Below are positions 8,421 through 17,780 of a stretch of DNA of 64,000 nucleotides, piece by piece. Source of the stretch: Cyclobacteriaceae bacterium (GTDB lineage Bacteria > Bacteroidota > Bacteroidia > Cytophagales > Cyclobacteriaceae); NCBI GenBank assembly GCA_019638395.1, contig JAHBTX010000005.1, positions 248,001 through 312,000 of the forward strand. Reading direction: 5' to 3'. The notes below the pieces were generated by a model, which saw only the letters and a list, made by a program, of their open reading frames with translations, had not been told where the DNA came from and searched no databases. Every line of letters begins with the position of its first letter. Position 1 is the stretch's first letter. Both the position numbers and the translations under genes were made by a program.

Positions 8421-10732
8421 GCAGAAGGAAACTGTGCCGAACCCTTAAGTTGTTCGGATAGTTCAGGCACTTTGTTTTCAATATAGGTGCTCAATTCACG
8501 AATGGTTAAGCGTTGATCTTTATTTACATCAGCTGCGCCATTAATTCCCTCGAGTAATGCATATGTAAAAATTCCATGCCCCAGCTTTGCAAACTCTGTT
8601 GCAAATTGTTCAGCGCCTGTAGATGTAATCCAGAACGTTCCGGTACTGCGGGCCAATTGTGCAATTGCTTTCTCTTCGGCAGCACCCCTTGTACGATCTA
8701 TCGCGTCTAATGCCCCGGCCGATTGACAAGCATCTAAAATAAATACTTGTTTTTGTGCATTGATGGCCGATGCAAAATCTTTTAAGTCGGTGGCTGAAAT
8801 ACCTTTTTCAACCAACAAATCATCCCGACCATAGAGCTGGGTTACATCGTGCGGCACAATGTAAAATTGTTTATCAGCCCCACCTGACATTACACCATGC
8901 CCGGCATAGTACACCACAATCATATCTTGTTCTAATGCTTTTGCCTTAATCTGGTTAAGTGCGGCAAAAATATTGGCCTTCACTGCTTTGTCGTTACGAA
9001 TGGAAAATGGAATAACTTCCTGAAACAACGACTTTGATTGCTGGCTGATTGCTTTGGCCACCCCATCGGCATCGGCCTGGGCATAGTTCAAATTATACTT
9101 TGGGTTTTTATATTTATCAATGCCAATGGTTACTAAGTAAAGTTTTGGTTTTGCTTCGGTGGCACCCTTATAGTTGATAGTAAACTTTATTTTTTCTGAC
9201 TCTATGCCTGATTTGCTACTGGCGGCAGCATAAAAATAATTTTGTTCACCAAATGAATTAGTAAGAGATACATCGAACACATAAAGGTTTTTACCTATGC
9301 CTGGAATAACTTTTACCAACTTGGAATTTTGATACAATTTTACTTCTGTTATCTCCTGTGGATTTTGAGTTACGGTTATCTCCACTTTGGATTGTTTTTG
9401 CGTGGCCGATGTGGTTCCGTTGGTAACGGGTGTTCCGTTTACTGATTTAAGCTGCAAAGCCGGAACTTTATCGATCACTTTCTCCACCTCAAAAGTGGTA
9501 TGAGCCAGTTGTGTTTTCTCGTCTTCATCCACAATCTGCGAAAGCAGGCGTGGTGTAAACCCGCTTTCAAACGTGCTTTCTAATGGAGTACGTTGATTTG
9601 ATAGCCTGGACGTCCAAAACACTTTGCGTAACGCCTCGGGGGTTCCTTCTACTCTCCCATCGCGCGATACTACGGCAAAATCATCGTTGCTATCGCAATA
9701 GAAGTAACCTACAATGGCGTTTGTGTGGATGTCGTAAACCTGGTTAATGTTGTTGCCCAATGAATTGATGAGGAACTTACCACTGTTACCTAATGGATAA
9801 GCATGTGCATTTCCAACGCCCAGTGTTAACGTGCCACTTAATTTAAAACCGTCTGATTTGGTGGTAAATGAAATCCCTCCGGATTGAATATCATAAACAT
9901 TAAAAGATAGCGAGGCTGTTATAGCAAGCAATTTGTTATTTGAAACTTTGCCACTGTACGGCATAATATTATTCCCCCACACTACTTTTCCTTCTACAGC
10001 TTTAATTAATTGAAGTGATGTTCCATTTAGCATTTCAACATTTGTTTTAGTCATGAGCATATTGAGGCCCGATACCACCAGGTTCTCACCCTGCTCATCA
10101 AATGCTGCCATCGTATAAAAGCCCTTCTTTGATTCAGCTATTACTTTACCGGTGCTTATTTCAAAAACTTTTAGAGGATTCATTTCCTTTAATAAAGGAA
10201 TAACGCCTACTACTATCTGCTTACCATTGGGGTGCAGCGCCAACGCACTTACGTGATGTTTTTTGTATTGAAAGGTATTTACAGTTTTAAGCGACTTAAG
10301 GTCGTAAACCTCAACCCAACCCTCGCGTTGGCCAACAGCAAATAAGTTAGCCCGATCGGAATAGGCTGACTTGGTTATCTCGCCAGTTGTGTTAAACTGT
10401 ACCAGGGTTTTTTCATTTTTCCAATCAATTATTTCCACCTGTTTACCTTCAGCTAAAATCAGCTTACCATCGTTTGTCAATTGCATGTCAAACAAATTTG
10501 TAAATGGCATTGTAAATCGTTTGATAAACTTGCCAGCCCGAACATCAAAAATTTTAACTGTGCGATCTTTAAATGCAATGGCTGCATGGTTACCATCGGG
10601 TGAGGCTGCCAAAGCAACCTGTTCGGAAGAGGTTTCATTTTTCAAATAACCCAACCGCACCAAATCAACCTGTGGCTCTTGTGATTTTGCGTTTATAGCT
10701 ATCAATACCAGAATAACAGTAAGGACTCTCAT
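8375..10732 (-). CDS. secreted WD40-repeat caspase-family (C14) peptidase with EF-hand-like loop
   Basis: 785-residue protein. Residues 1-17 are a signal peptide (MRVLTVILVLIAINAKS). From about 20 to 400 there are degenerate WD40/beta-propeller repeats, e.g. AASPDGNHAAIAFKDRTVKIFD and ALHPNGKQIVVG. A linker of about 110 residues resembles an Ig-like module. From about 535 comes a peptidase C14 (caspase) domain with catalytic His in YYAGHG (near 613) and Cys in LDACQSAG (near 668). Near residue 741, DVNKDQRLTIRE matches an EF-hand calcium loop. Both catalytic residues are intact, so it is probably an active metacaspase- or orthocaspase-like protease. The substrate is unknown. It is the last gene of a three-gene minus-strand operon, 19 bp after the aldo/keto reductase. 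Confidence 0.9.
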   Translation of the reverse strand: MRVLTVILVLIAINAKSQEPQVDLVRLGYLKNETSSEQVALAASPDGNHAAIAFKDRTVKIFDVRAGKFIKRFTMPFTNLFDMQLTNDGKLILAEGKQVEIIDWKNEKTLVQFNTTGEITKSAYSDRANLFAVGQREGWVEVYDLKSLKTVNTFQYKKHHVSALALHPNGKQIVVGVIPLLKEMNPLKVFEISTGKVIAESKKGFYTMAAFDEQGENLVVSGLNMLMTKTNVEMLNGTSLQLIKAVEGKVVWGNNIMPYSGKVSNNKLLAITASLSFNVYDIQSGGISFTTKSDGFKLSGTLTLGVGNAHAYPLGNSGKFLINSLGNNINQVYDIHTNAIVGYFYCDSNDDFAVVSRDGRVEGTPEALRKVFWTSRLSNQRTPLESTFESGFTPRLLSQIVDEDEKTQLAHTTFEVEKVIDKVPALQLKSVNGTPVTNGTTSATQKQSKVEITVTQNPQEITEVKLYQNSKLVKVIPGIGKNLYVFDVSLTNSFGEQNYFYAAASSKSGIESEKIKFTINYKGATEAKPKLYLVTIGIDKYKNPKYNLNYAQADADGVAKAISQQSKSLFQEVIPFSIRNDKAVKANIFAALNQIKAKALEQDMIVVYYAGHGVMSGGADKQFYIVPHDVTQLYGRDDLLVEKGISATDLKDFASAINAQKQVFILDACQSAGALDAIDRTRGAAEEKAIAQLARSTGTFWITSTGAEQFATEFAKLGHGIFTYALLEGINGAADVNKDQRLTIRELSTYIENKVPELSEQLKGSAQFPSAYSFGNDFPLAVFDK

Positions 10733-10751
10733 AAGCCTGTTGCTTAAACAT

Positions 10752-11621
10752 TTACGCTACTTCTTTACCCGTTGCCCACTGCAACATTTCAAACCAATCT
10801 TGCCGATCTAATTTTATATCTAATGATTTTGCTGCTTCTGTTATCCGCTCGGCTTTGGTAGTTCCGATTACAGGAAAAATATTATTCGGGTGCGTTAGCA
10901 ACCATGCTAATGAAAGCTGGCTGTAAGAAGCATTGTATTTGGTTGCCTTACCAAATAACTCACGCTCACCAGCCATTAGCTTGCCACCCGCTAAAGGCGA
11001 CCACGCCATAGCCGAAGCCTGCTGTTCCGTAAGTAAATCCAGATCGCCATTCAACAAAGGTTCTATACATGCAAGCGAAATTTCAATCTGGTTGGTGACC
11101 AACGGTATAGGTAAAAACTTTTGCAACATGTAAAATTGAGATCTTGTAAAATTTGAAACACCGAAATGCAGCACTTTACCTTGCTGCTTAAGTTGCGAAA
11201 ATGCTTCCGCTACTTCGTGTGGATTTAACAAGGGGTCGGGCCGGTGAATCAACAACAAATCCAGCCTGTCGGTATGCAGCATTTTCAACGAGTTTTCAGC
11301 CGACCAGATAATATGTTCTTTAGACGTATCGTAGTGTTTCACCCACGTTTTAGGCCGCTTGTCGGAAGGGAACTTTATTCCACACTTCGAAACCAGTTCC
11401 ATTTTATCGCGCAAAGCGGGTTGCTTGCGTAAGGTCTCGCCAAAAATTTCTTCGTTGCTATGATCCCCATAAATATCGGCATGATCGAATGTGGTGATGC
11501 CTTCCTTGAGCGAAGTCTGAATTAATCGTTCCACGGTTTCGGTTGAAAGCCGCCAGCGCCAGGCGCCTGCTATAATGCGCGAAAAAGTCGGGCCTTGTGG
11601 ATGTATCTTTAATCGTTGCAT
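10752..11621 (-). CDS. aldo/keto reductase (YdhF-like)
   Basis: A 289-residue NADPH-dependent oxidoreductase of the aldo/keto reductase superfamily. The catalytic tetrad is complete: Asp46 and Tyr51 in FDHADIYGDH, Lys79 in LVSKCG, and His126 in LLLIHRPDP. Other family marks are GKVLHFGVSNF and FPVIGTT near the cofactor-phosphate site. It resembles the YdhF-type cytosolic enzymes that act on small aldehydes or ketones; the real substrate cannot be read from sequence. It lies 1 bp after the stop of the small secreted Cys-rich protein and 19 bp before the caspase gene, so the three are probably cotranscribed, though a functional link is not obvious. Confidence 0.93.
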   Translation of the reverse strand: MQRLKIHPQGPTFSRIIAGAWRWRLSTETVERLIQTSLKEGITTFDHADIYGDHSNEEIFGETLRKQPALRDKMELVSKCGIKFPSDKRPKTWVKHYDTSKEHIIWSAENSLKMLHTDRLDLLLIHRPDPLLNPHEVAEAFSQLKQQGKVLHFGVSNFTRSQFYMLQKFLPIPLVTNQIEISLACIEPLLNGDLDLLTEQQASAMAWSPLAGGKLMAGERELFGKATKYNASYSQLSLAWLLTHPNNIFPVIGTTKAERITEAAKSLDIKLDRQDWFEMLQWATGKEVA

Positions 11622-11622
11622 A

Positions 11623-11934
11623 TTACTTAGCCTGATGTTGAAAACACTTTTTGTTTTTGTTAGCCGTCATGCGTTTGCAGCGCGTGCCATCCTGTGTTTT
11701 GCCACTGCATTGGTTCAGCTTGCCTTTGCCTAACTCATTGGGCTTGCAAATGTCGCAAGCATCTTTACCTGCCTTTTTAGCATCGGCCAGTTTTACAGGC
11801 CCGGCTTCACCTGAAAGCCGGCAATCGGCCGTATGGTATTTTTCGCCTTTGGGCGATGTGTAAACCGTTTGGCTGAAGGCCTTTATGGAAAGCCCAAAGA
11901 AAAGGAACAGCGATAAAACAAGAATCTTTTTCAT
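11623..11934 (-). CDS. small secreted protein with two Cys/His metal-binding motifs
   Basis: A 103-residue protein with a clear signal peptide (MKKILVLSLFLFFGLSIKAFSQ). The mature part has two short zinc-type motifs. The first is YHTADCRL followed by DACDICKP, like the Ada-type metal-binding tail seen on some secreted nucleases. The second is CSGKTQDGTRCKRMT...CFQHQ, a C-x8-C...C-x2-H pattern found in small Bacteroidetes and phage proteins. It is rich in Lys. Function unknown; metal binding in the periplasm is an inference from the motifs. It is the first gene of the operon with the aldo/keto reductase (1 bp gap). Confidence 0.82.
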   Translation of the reverse strand: MKKILVLSLFLFFGLSIKAFSQTVYTSPKGEKYHTADCRLSGEAGPVKLADAKKAGKDACDICKPNELGKGKLNQCSGKTQDGTRCKRMTANKNKKCFQHQAK

Positions 11935-11972
11935 ATCAAAAGTTTGAAAGGCAAGTTCAAACTTTTTTGATA
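11934..11972 (-). promoter_or_regulatory. imperfect hairpin over the start of the small secreted protein
   Basis: Arms TATCAAAAGTTTGAA (11934-11948) and its near-complement at 11956-11972 (two extra bases in the A-run) flank a 7-base loop. On the minus strand this hairpin ends at the start codon, where it could act as an operator or as a 5' leader structure. Nothing else in the 129 bp to 12063 stands out. Confidence 0.35.
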
Positions 11973-12063
11973 GAAATGCGAATGAGTTGATGATTATCCG
12001 TTTGAAGGACCTCCTCCTCCAGTTTATTCAAAAAGAAATCCCCTAAGTTTAATAAATTGCTCA

Positions 12064-15000
12064 ATGCAGCAAATTCAACAAGGCTTTCAACTAACCGCTA
12101 CTGATCTTTCCAATCATCTCGGTTGCGTACACCTTAGCCAACTGAACCGGAGGGTTGCGCTTGGAGAACTAAAGAAACCATATCGAAACGATCCTTCGTT
12201 GGAAGTATTGATAAAACGGGGTCACGAACATGAAGCTGCGTATGTTGAATATCTTAATAAAAAGGGATTAAAGGTTATCTCATTACATCAGCAGTCAGTT
12301 GAAGCAACCCTAAAAGCCATGCAAGAGGGTGTGGATGTAATAGTGCAGGCCAGACTTGAAGATGGGCCTTGGATGGGTTACTCCGATATACTTTTAAAAG
12401 TTCCGGGTAAAAGTAAGTTTGGGAATTGGGCATATGAAGTTCAGGACACCAAGCTTGCACAAAACACAAAGGCTGCAACAATACTTCAGCTTTGCCTCTA
12501 TTCCGATCTACTCGCTACATTACAAGGAAGTATTCCAGAGAAAATGTACGTGGTAAAACCGGGCCATGACTTTCCTACCGAAAGATATCGCTTCGCTGAG
12601 TTTGGAGCCTACTATCGGCAAACGAAGAATAATTTTGAAACGATTATGGCGGGCCCCACTTTAGAAACCTATCCCGATCCTGTAGAACATTGTGGTATTT
12701 GTCGTTGGTGGTCAGTTTGTGATAAGAGGCGTCATGCTGATGATCATCTATCTCTCGTTGCGGGAATCAAAACATTGCAAATTATTGAACTGCACAAACA
12801 AAAGATTGATACGTTAGAGCAGTTTGCGCTCGCTACCAAAATTGACAAACCGGAGCGCGGTAACATAGAAACTTTTCTGCGAAAACAAGAACAGGCCAAA
12901 GTTCAGCTTGATGGCCGTATCAAAGATCAGTTAACCTATAAGTTGTTGACTATTGAGACCGGTCGCGGACTTAATCGCTTACCAGAACCCAATGAAGGTG
13001 ATATTTACTTTGATATTGAAGGTGATGCATTTTATCCCGATGGCGGATTAGAGTATTTATTAGGGTTTGCGTTTCATGAGAAGAAAAGAACACCAACCTA
13101 TCAAAAAATATGGTCAACAAACAGAAGTGAAGAAAAGAAAGCTTTTGTTACGTTCATGGAGTTTGTTGTGGCACGCTGGAAGAAGTATCCAAATTTATAC
13201 ATCTATCATTTTGCACCTTATGAACAAACAGCGATAAAACGCCTTGCCCAAGTGCATACTGTTTATGAAAAGGAAGTTGATGAACTACTTAGAGCAAAGC
13301 GTTTTATTGATTTGCATGCCGTATTTAAAGAAGCACTTTTGGCAAGTGTAGAACGATACTCGTTGAAAGATCTTGAGAAGTTTACGAAATATACAAGGAA
13401 GGTTGAGTTACCCTATGCGAGCTTAGCTCGTAAAACAGTGGAAGTTGCCCTTGAGTTGAATGAATTCAAATCGCTTTCAAAAGTTACGCTTGAAATTACA
13501 GAAGGGTATAATGAAGATGACTGCCTGGCTACTGAAGCGCTTCATAAATGGCTCGAAAATCTAAGATCAGAATTAATAAAGTCTGGCCGCGAATTTCAAA
13601 GGCCACTGCCGGAAGAGCCAGAAGCAAGTGAAAATGTTCGCGCCCTCGAAGCTAGAGCACAGGCTATTTTCAAAAGTATTTCCGCAAAACTCCCAGAAGA
13701 CCGCGCCATTTGGACAGAAGAACACAAAGCACTTTGGCTACTGGCACATCAGGTAGATTACTTTAGAAGAGAAGATAAAAACGCATGGTGGGAATATTAT
13801 AGGGTGCATGAATTAGAATATGAAGAACTTCTGGATGAGCGAAAAGCTATTGCAGGTTTACAGTTTGTGCAAGAGCTTCCGAGGGTTGGCCGGGAAAAAA
13901 ATATAACTCATCGCTACTCTTTCCCACCGCAAGAGCTCAGTATTGATGAAGATGATAAATTGGTTGAAGTGCAAGGCGAAGAGATAGGATCAGTAAAATC
14001 TTTCTCACTAAAGGACAATACAATTGATATTAAAAAAACAGCTAAGACCGCACAAATACATCCCGTGGCTGTTCACGTAAAAGATGTGGTTAACCCTGGG
14101 GCATTAGCAACAGCTCTTATGGATATTGCCAATGAGATTGATGATTCTGACTTAAATCACTCATGGCCTCATCATGCAGCAAAAGATTTATTGATGAAAC
14201 GCAAACCAAAGCTAATTGATGGAACCGAAGGAGCCGAGATATTGAAAGGTGAAGATGCTACAAAAGCTGCATTGCGAATTGCCGCCAATCTTGATAGAAG
14301 TGTGTTTGCCATACAAGGCCCTCCCGGAGCAGGCAAGACCTACACAGGAGCCAAAATGATTATTGAGTTAACCAAGGCAAAGAAGAAAATTGGGGTTACA
14401 GCCATTAGTCATAAGGTAATCCGAAACTTGTTCAACGAAGTAATCAAACTAAGTAAGGAGGAAAATTATGCAGTTAGCTTTACCCATAAAGTGACTGATA
14501 AAACAGAAAACCTGCCCGATGAGATTGCCGAAACAACAGACACAAAAAAAGCGCTTGCTTGCTTAAGCGAAGGAAGGATAATCGGTGGCACAGCCTGGCT
14601 TTGGGCCGATAATAATTCTCGCGAAGTACTTGATTATCTCTTTGTAGACGAAGCTGGACAAATGTCTCTCTCACAAGTATTAGCCGCTTCGCGTGCTGCC
14701 AAAAATTTAATATTACTTGGCGACCCACAACAACTGGAACAGCCTCAACGAGGCGCGCATCCGGAAGGTAGTGATGTTGCTGCGCTCACGTATTTGCTTG
14801 ATGGCCATGCCACGATGCCGAAAGGGAAAGGATTGTTTCTGGATGTTACCCGTAGGCTTCACCCTGCTATCTGTAAATTCACTTCAGAAATATTTTATGA
14901 AGGTCGGCTTGAATCTTTTCCTGGACTTGAGAGGCAATTGATTAGTGGTGGAACTCCCTTCGATGGTGCAGGTCTTTTTTATGTTCCTGTTGATCATAAA

Positions 15001-15456
15001 GGAAATCAAGTACGGGCTAAGGAAGAAGTGGACGAAATTGCGAGCATCGTTTCTAAACTATTGAACGGTGGCAATTGGACAAATAACAAAAATGAAACGC
15101 GTGCATTAACTAAGGACGACATTGTAATTGTAGCACCGTACAATGCGCAAGTAGCAGCCCTTATTGAAAAGCTACCGGAGATGCGCATTGGCACTGTAGA
15201 TAAATTTCAAGGGCAGGAAGCACCCGTGGTGATTTACTCCATGACTGCATCCTCCGTAGAAGATGCACCTAGAGGCATGGGTTTTTTGTTTAGCCCAAAC
15301 CGATTGAATGTAGCAACAAGCAGGGCAAAGAGTGTTTGCATTTTGGTAGCCGCTCCTAAACTATTGGAACCGGAGTGCCACACAATTGATCAGATGAAGT
15401 GGGCGAATGCCTTGTGTAGGTTTGGGGAAATGGCTGGACCGGTAATTAACAATTAG
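12064..15456 (+). CDS. TM0106-family RecB-like nuclease fused to RNase H-like exonuclease and superfamily 1 helicase
   Basis: 1130-residue multidomain DNA enzyme. The N-terminal RecB/Cas4-like nuclease (about 1-290) has four cysteines that could hold an iron-sulfur cluster: Cys21 in HLGCVHLSQL, and Cys209, Cys212 and Cys218 in CGICRWWSVC. A predicted DEDD/RNase H-like 3'-5' exonuclease begins with YFDIEGDAFYPDGG near 315. The C-terminal third is a Dna2/UPF1-like superfamily 1 helicase: Walker A GPPGAGKT at about 752, Walker B VDEAGQMS at about 861, then GDPQQL, DKFQGQE and RLNVATSRAKS. Such proteins are annotated as TM0106-family putative nucleases. Role in repair or defence is not settled. 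The gene faces the split restriction-modification gene, 5 bp from its stop. Confidence 0.9.
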   Translation: MQQIQQGFQLTATDLSNHLGCVHLSQLNRRVALGELKKPYRNDPSLEVLIKRGHEHEAAYVEYLNKKGLKVISLHQQSVEATLKAMQEGVDVIVQARLEDGPWMGYSDILLKVPGKSKFGNWAYEVQDTKLAQNTKAATILQLCLYSDLLATLQGSIPEKMYVVKPGHDFPTERYRFAEFGAYYRQTKNNFETIMAGPTLETYPDPVEHCGICRWWSVCDKRRHADDHLSLVAGIKTLQIIELHKQKIDTLEQFALATKIDKPERGNIETFLRKQEQAKVQLDGRIKDQLTYKLLTIETGRGLNRLPEPNEGDIYFDIEGDAFYPDGGLEYLLGFAFHEKKRTPTYQKIWSTNRSEEKKAFVTFMEFVVARWKKYPNLYIYHFAPYEQTAIKRLAQVHTVYEKEVDELLRAKRFIDLHAVFKEALLASVERYSLKDLEKFTKYTRKVELPYASLARKTVEVALELNEFKSLSKVTLEITEGYNEDDCLATEALHKWLENLRSELIKSGREFQRPLPEEPEASENVRALEARAQAIFKSISAKLPEDRAIWTEEHKALWLLAHQVDYFRREDKNAWWEYYRVHELEYEELLDERKAIAGLQFVQELPRVGREKNITHRYSFPPQELSIDEDDKLVEVQGEEIGSVKSFSLKDNTIDIKKTAKTAQIHPVAVHVKDVVNPGALATALMDIANEIDDSDLNHSWPHHAAKDLLMKRKPKLIDGTEGAEILKGEDATKAALRIAANLDRSVFAIQGPPGAGKTYTGAKMIIELTKAKKKIGVTAISHKVIRNLFNEVIKLSKEENYAVSFTHKVTDKTENLPDEIAETTDTKKALACLSEGRIIGGTAWLWADNNSREVLDYLFVDEAGQMSLSQVLAASRAAKNLILLGDPQQLEQPQRGAHPEGSDVAALTYLLDGHATMPKGKGLFLDVTRRLHPAICKFTSEIFYEGRLESFPGLERQLISGGTPFDGAGLFYVPVDHKGNQVRAKEEVDEIASIVSKLLNGGNWTNNKNETRALTKDDIVIVAPYNAQVAALIEKLPEMRIGTVDKFQGQEAPVVIYSMTASSVEDAPRGMGFLFSPNRLNVATSRAKSVCILVAAPKLLEPECHTIDQMKWANALCRFGEMAGPVINN

Positions 15457-15461
15457 TCAGA

Positions 15462-17780
15462 TTATTTCCCCTCCACAATTTTTATCTCTTCTTTGGTTAG
15501 GCCGTAGAGTTGGTAAATAAGCTTGTCAATCTCTTTTTCAATTTTGTAAATTTTATCTACTACTGTTCCACCATTATTCAAAATCTCATCGACCAGCGGT
15601 ATCAATTTTTTTGATCTCGCATCTGATAAGTCTGGCAAAGGCAACCTTGCTAGTTGATTTGTCCGAACTTTAGTGAACGCCCCAGCTGTTAATTCAAAAG
15701 CTACTTTATGAACGTAGTATGTGGCAAATTTGGAATTAAGGATTGCAAGAATACATTTCAAATCCTCAACTTGAAATAACTCTTTAGGGTAAATTGAATA
15801 AAGTGAGCTTAATAAGTAACGATGTTCAGTATCTAGAGCGCCAATAATTCGATTACCAGTCTCCCTTACGACAATTTTTGGTGTTTCGTAGAAGGAAGTA
15901 TTTTTCCAGTTTCTTGCAAGCCAATTTCCATACTTCAAATACAGGTCTGTCTCAATAACTTTGTACCGCGCTATACCTTTTCCACGTAAAGCTTTCTTCC
16001 AAGGCTTGCTCAAATGCTTATGAGAATTTACAACATATTCAGGATCGTTCCCTGTCTTAATGCACTGCCGTATGAAGCATAAGTCTCCAAGCTTACTGAG
16101 CTTCTCCAATTTTTTGAATATACCTTGATCAACAGGGGAAAGTGATATGTCAAATGTGTTGTTTGAATTGTTGCCAAGGTTGGAAGTTTGAATCTCTTCA
16201 TCAAAGGGTTTTACCAAATCCTCACTATTCCAAACTTGTCGCCTAATTCTTGTTTCGGAATACAACTTTGATTTAGATAATCCTATTATGCAAGTGTGAA
16301 CAGTCGGATTTTCAAAGACATCCATTCCAAAATTTGAAAGTTCGAGGATTGAATTGTTATCTCTTAAGTCTTTTCTTAATCTCTTGGAATAAAGGTTTGT
16401 TAGGATGGTGTTTGGTATAATGAAGTAACAAAAGTAGTCACTCTTTACAATCCTCAAAGAGCTAGCAATGAATGCTTCAAAAAGGTCAAATCTTCCCTCC
16501 AAATTTGAGCTGACGTTCTTTAATAAATTTTTTAAGTTATCGTCCTCAATCATGCCATAAGGAGGGTTCCCAATTACTGCATCAAATCCAATAAATTTTC
16601 CATCAGTATCCAGTACTTCTGGAAATTCAAAACGCCACTCAAACGCATTTCTATAAATTATACTGCTTTTGATTTCATCTATCTCGGCTGCCAGTTTATT
16701 TATCTCAGCCTCAATCTTGGCAATCTCTTTCTTTCTCTTGCTTGCATTCGCATCGTTTTTACCATATGATACTTCTGGTTCAAACATCATAATGCCGGTT
16801 CCATCTTTGCCCTTACCGGTGAGCTTAAAAAGTTGCTCACCCAACTTGGCTATTTTCTTTTTCCGTGGATCAGAATAATTGGCTATCTCCGTTTCAAAAT
16901 TTGCCTTAATGGTTTCAATTAGTTTTTCTAACTCCCGCTTTTCATCTTTTGAGGTTGCTCGATGGTAGTTTTGAATGGCTATTTTATATGTGTCAATCGT
17001 CCATTTACTTTTTCGCAACGCTTTGCTCAAATCAGCATCCAGCGGAAAACGGCTTATTAATGAATTACCCTGCTTGATATTAATATCAATGTTGGGCAAG
17101 GTTTCCAATTCGGTATACTTACTATCGGCCGTGTAGTATGCATTCTTCAGCAATTCAATCCATAACCGCAGGCGGCAAATCTTTACCGAGTTGGGATTGA
17201 TGTCCACCCCGAATAGGCAGTTTTCAATAAGCGTTTGCTTTTCGTGAAAGAGTGCTTCCTGCACTCGCTGGCTTTCTTTGTTACCGGGTTTGTACTCAAA
17301 GAACTCGTGTCGCCCCGTAGAAACAATCAGTTCATCGTTGATCACTTCCACTGCATAATCTCGCAATACTTTCCCATTGCGGTCGGTCAGTACTCCCAAT
17401 TCGGATTTAATGGTAAGAATCTCGTTCAACGCAGAAACCAGAAAGTGCCCAGAGCCAACAGCCGGATCGCATATTTTAAGGCTATTGATTACCGCATTGG
17501 CTTGCTCAATATCTTTTGGCGTAATGTGGTTATGCAGTTGTTCAAAACTTTCAAACTCCCAGCCTTTCACTTCTTTAAATTTTTGTACTACTGCCCTGCG
17601 AATTGTTTCGCGGCACATGTACATGGTAATAAAGCCTGGGGTAAAAAACGAACCATCTTTATACCCATTAATTTTTTCAAAGATCAATCCCAACACCGAG
17701 GCATTGATCAATGACTTGTTTTCTTCCTGTATTTCTTCCTTACCTTCAGAAGTAAAATCATACGCATCAAAGAAACTCAA
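15462..17780 (-). CDS. type IIG restriction-modification enzyme, methyltransferase and target-recognition part (second segment of a split gene)
   Basis: 772-residue frame carrying the N6-adenine methyltransferase and specificity parts of an Eco57I-like enzyme. SAM-binding motif I is CDPAVGSGHFLVS and catalytic motif IV is VIGNPPYG near residue 402. The C-terminal region (ALRGKGIARYKV..., TKVRTNQLARLPLP) is the target-recognition part. The first in-frame start is a TTG inside the end of the upstream frame, not a plausible true start. The sequence LDAYDFTSEGKEEIQEENK continues the upstream protein directly. The two frames are offset by one base at the sequence CTT-TGA-T, so a +1 shift would yield one protein of about 1211 residues. 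Read as a separate protein this part would lack its nuclease domain. Confidence 0.88.
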   Translation of the reverse strand: MSFFDAYDFTSEGKEEIQEENKSLINASVLGLIFEKINGYKDGSFFTPGFITMYMCRETIRRAVVQKFKEVKGWEFESFEQLHNHITPKDIEQANAVINSLKICDPAVGSGHFLVSALNEILTIKSELGVLTDRNGKVLRDYAVEVINDELIVSTGRHEFFEYKPGNKESQRVQEALFHEKQTLIENCLFGVDINPNSVKICRLRLWIELLKNAYYTADSKYTELETLPNIDINIKQGNSLISRFPLDADLSKALRKSKWTIDTYKIAIQNYHRATSKDEKRELEKLIETIKANFETEIANYSDPRKKKIAKLGEQLFKLTGKGKDGTGIMMFEPEVSYGKNDANASKRKKEIAKIEAEINKLAAEIDEIKSSIIYRNAFEWRFEFPEVLDTDGKFIGFDAVIGNPPYGMIEDDNLKNLLKNVSSNLEGRFDLFEAFIASSLRIVKSDYFCYFIIPNTILTNLYSKRLRKDLRDNNSILELSNFGMDVFENPTVHTCIIGLSKSKLYSETRIRRQVWNSEDLVKPFDEEIQTSNLGNNSNNTFDISLSPVDQGIFKKLEKLSKLGDLCFIRQCIKTGNDPEYVVNSHKHLSKPWKKALRGKGIARYKVIETDLYLKYGNWLARNWKNTSFYETPKIVVRETGNRIIGALDTEHRYLLSSLYSIYPKELFQVEDLKCILAILNSKFATYYVHKVAFELTAGAFTKVRTNQLARLPLPDLSDARSKKLIPLVDEILNNGGTVVDKIYKIEKEIDKLIYQLYGLTKEEIKIVEGK
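17764..17779 (-). other. candidate +1 frameshift site (CUU UGA U) in the type IIG gene
   Basis: On the coding strand the end of the first frame reads GAG TTT CTT TGA TGC G. Slippage of the Leu-tRNA from CUU to UUU, as at the prfB (RF2) site CUU UGA C, would place GAU (Asp) next and restore the conserved FEFLDAYDF. A purine-rich GAG lies 3 nt upstream of CUU, where prfB carries its Shine-Dalgarno-like stimulator, but it is much weaker than AGGGGG. A simple one-base T insertion explains the data equally well. Confidence 0.4.

Noticed and set aside
17767-17780. Two separate proteins, nuclease subunit and methyltransferase subunit, with a short overlap
   Set aside because: The second frame could only start at a TTG within conserved sequence that continues the first protein, so one split gene fits better than two subunits.
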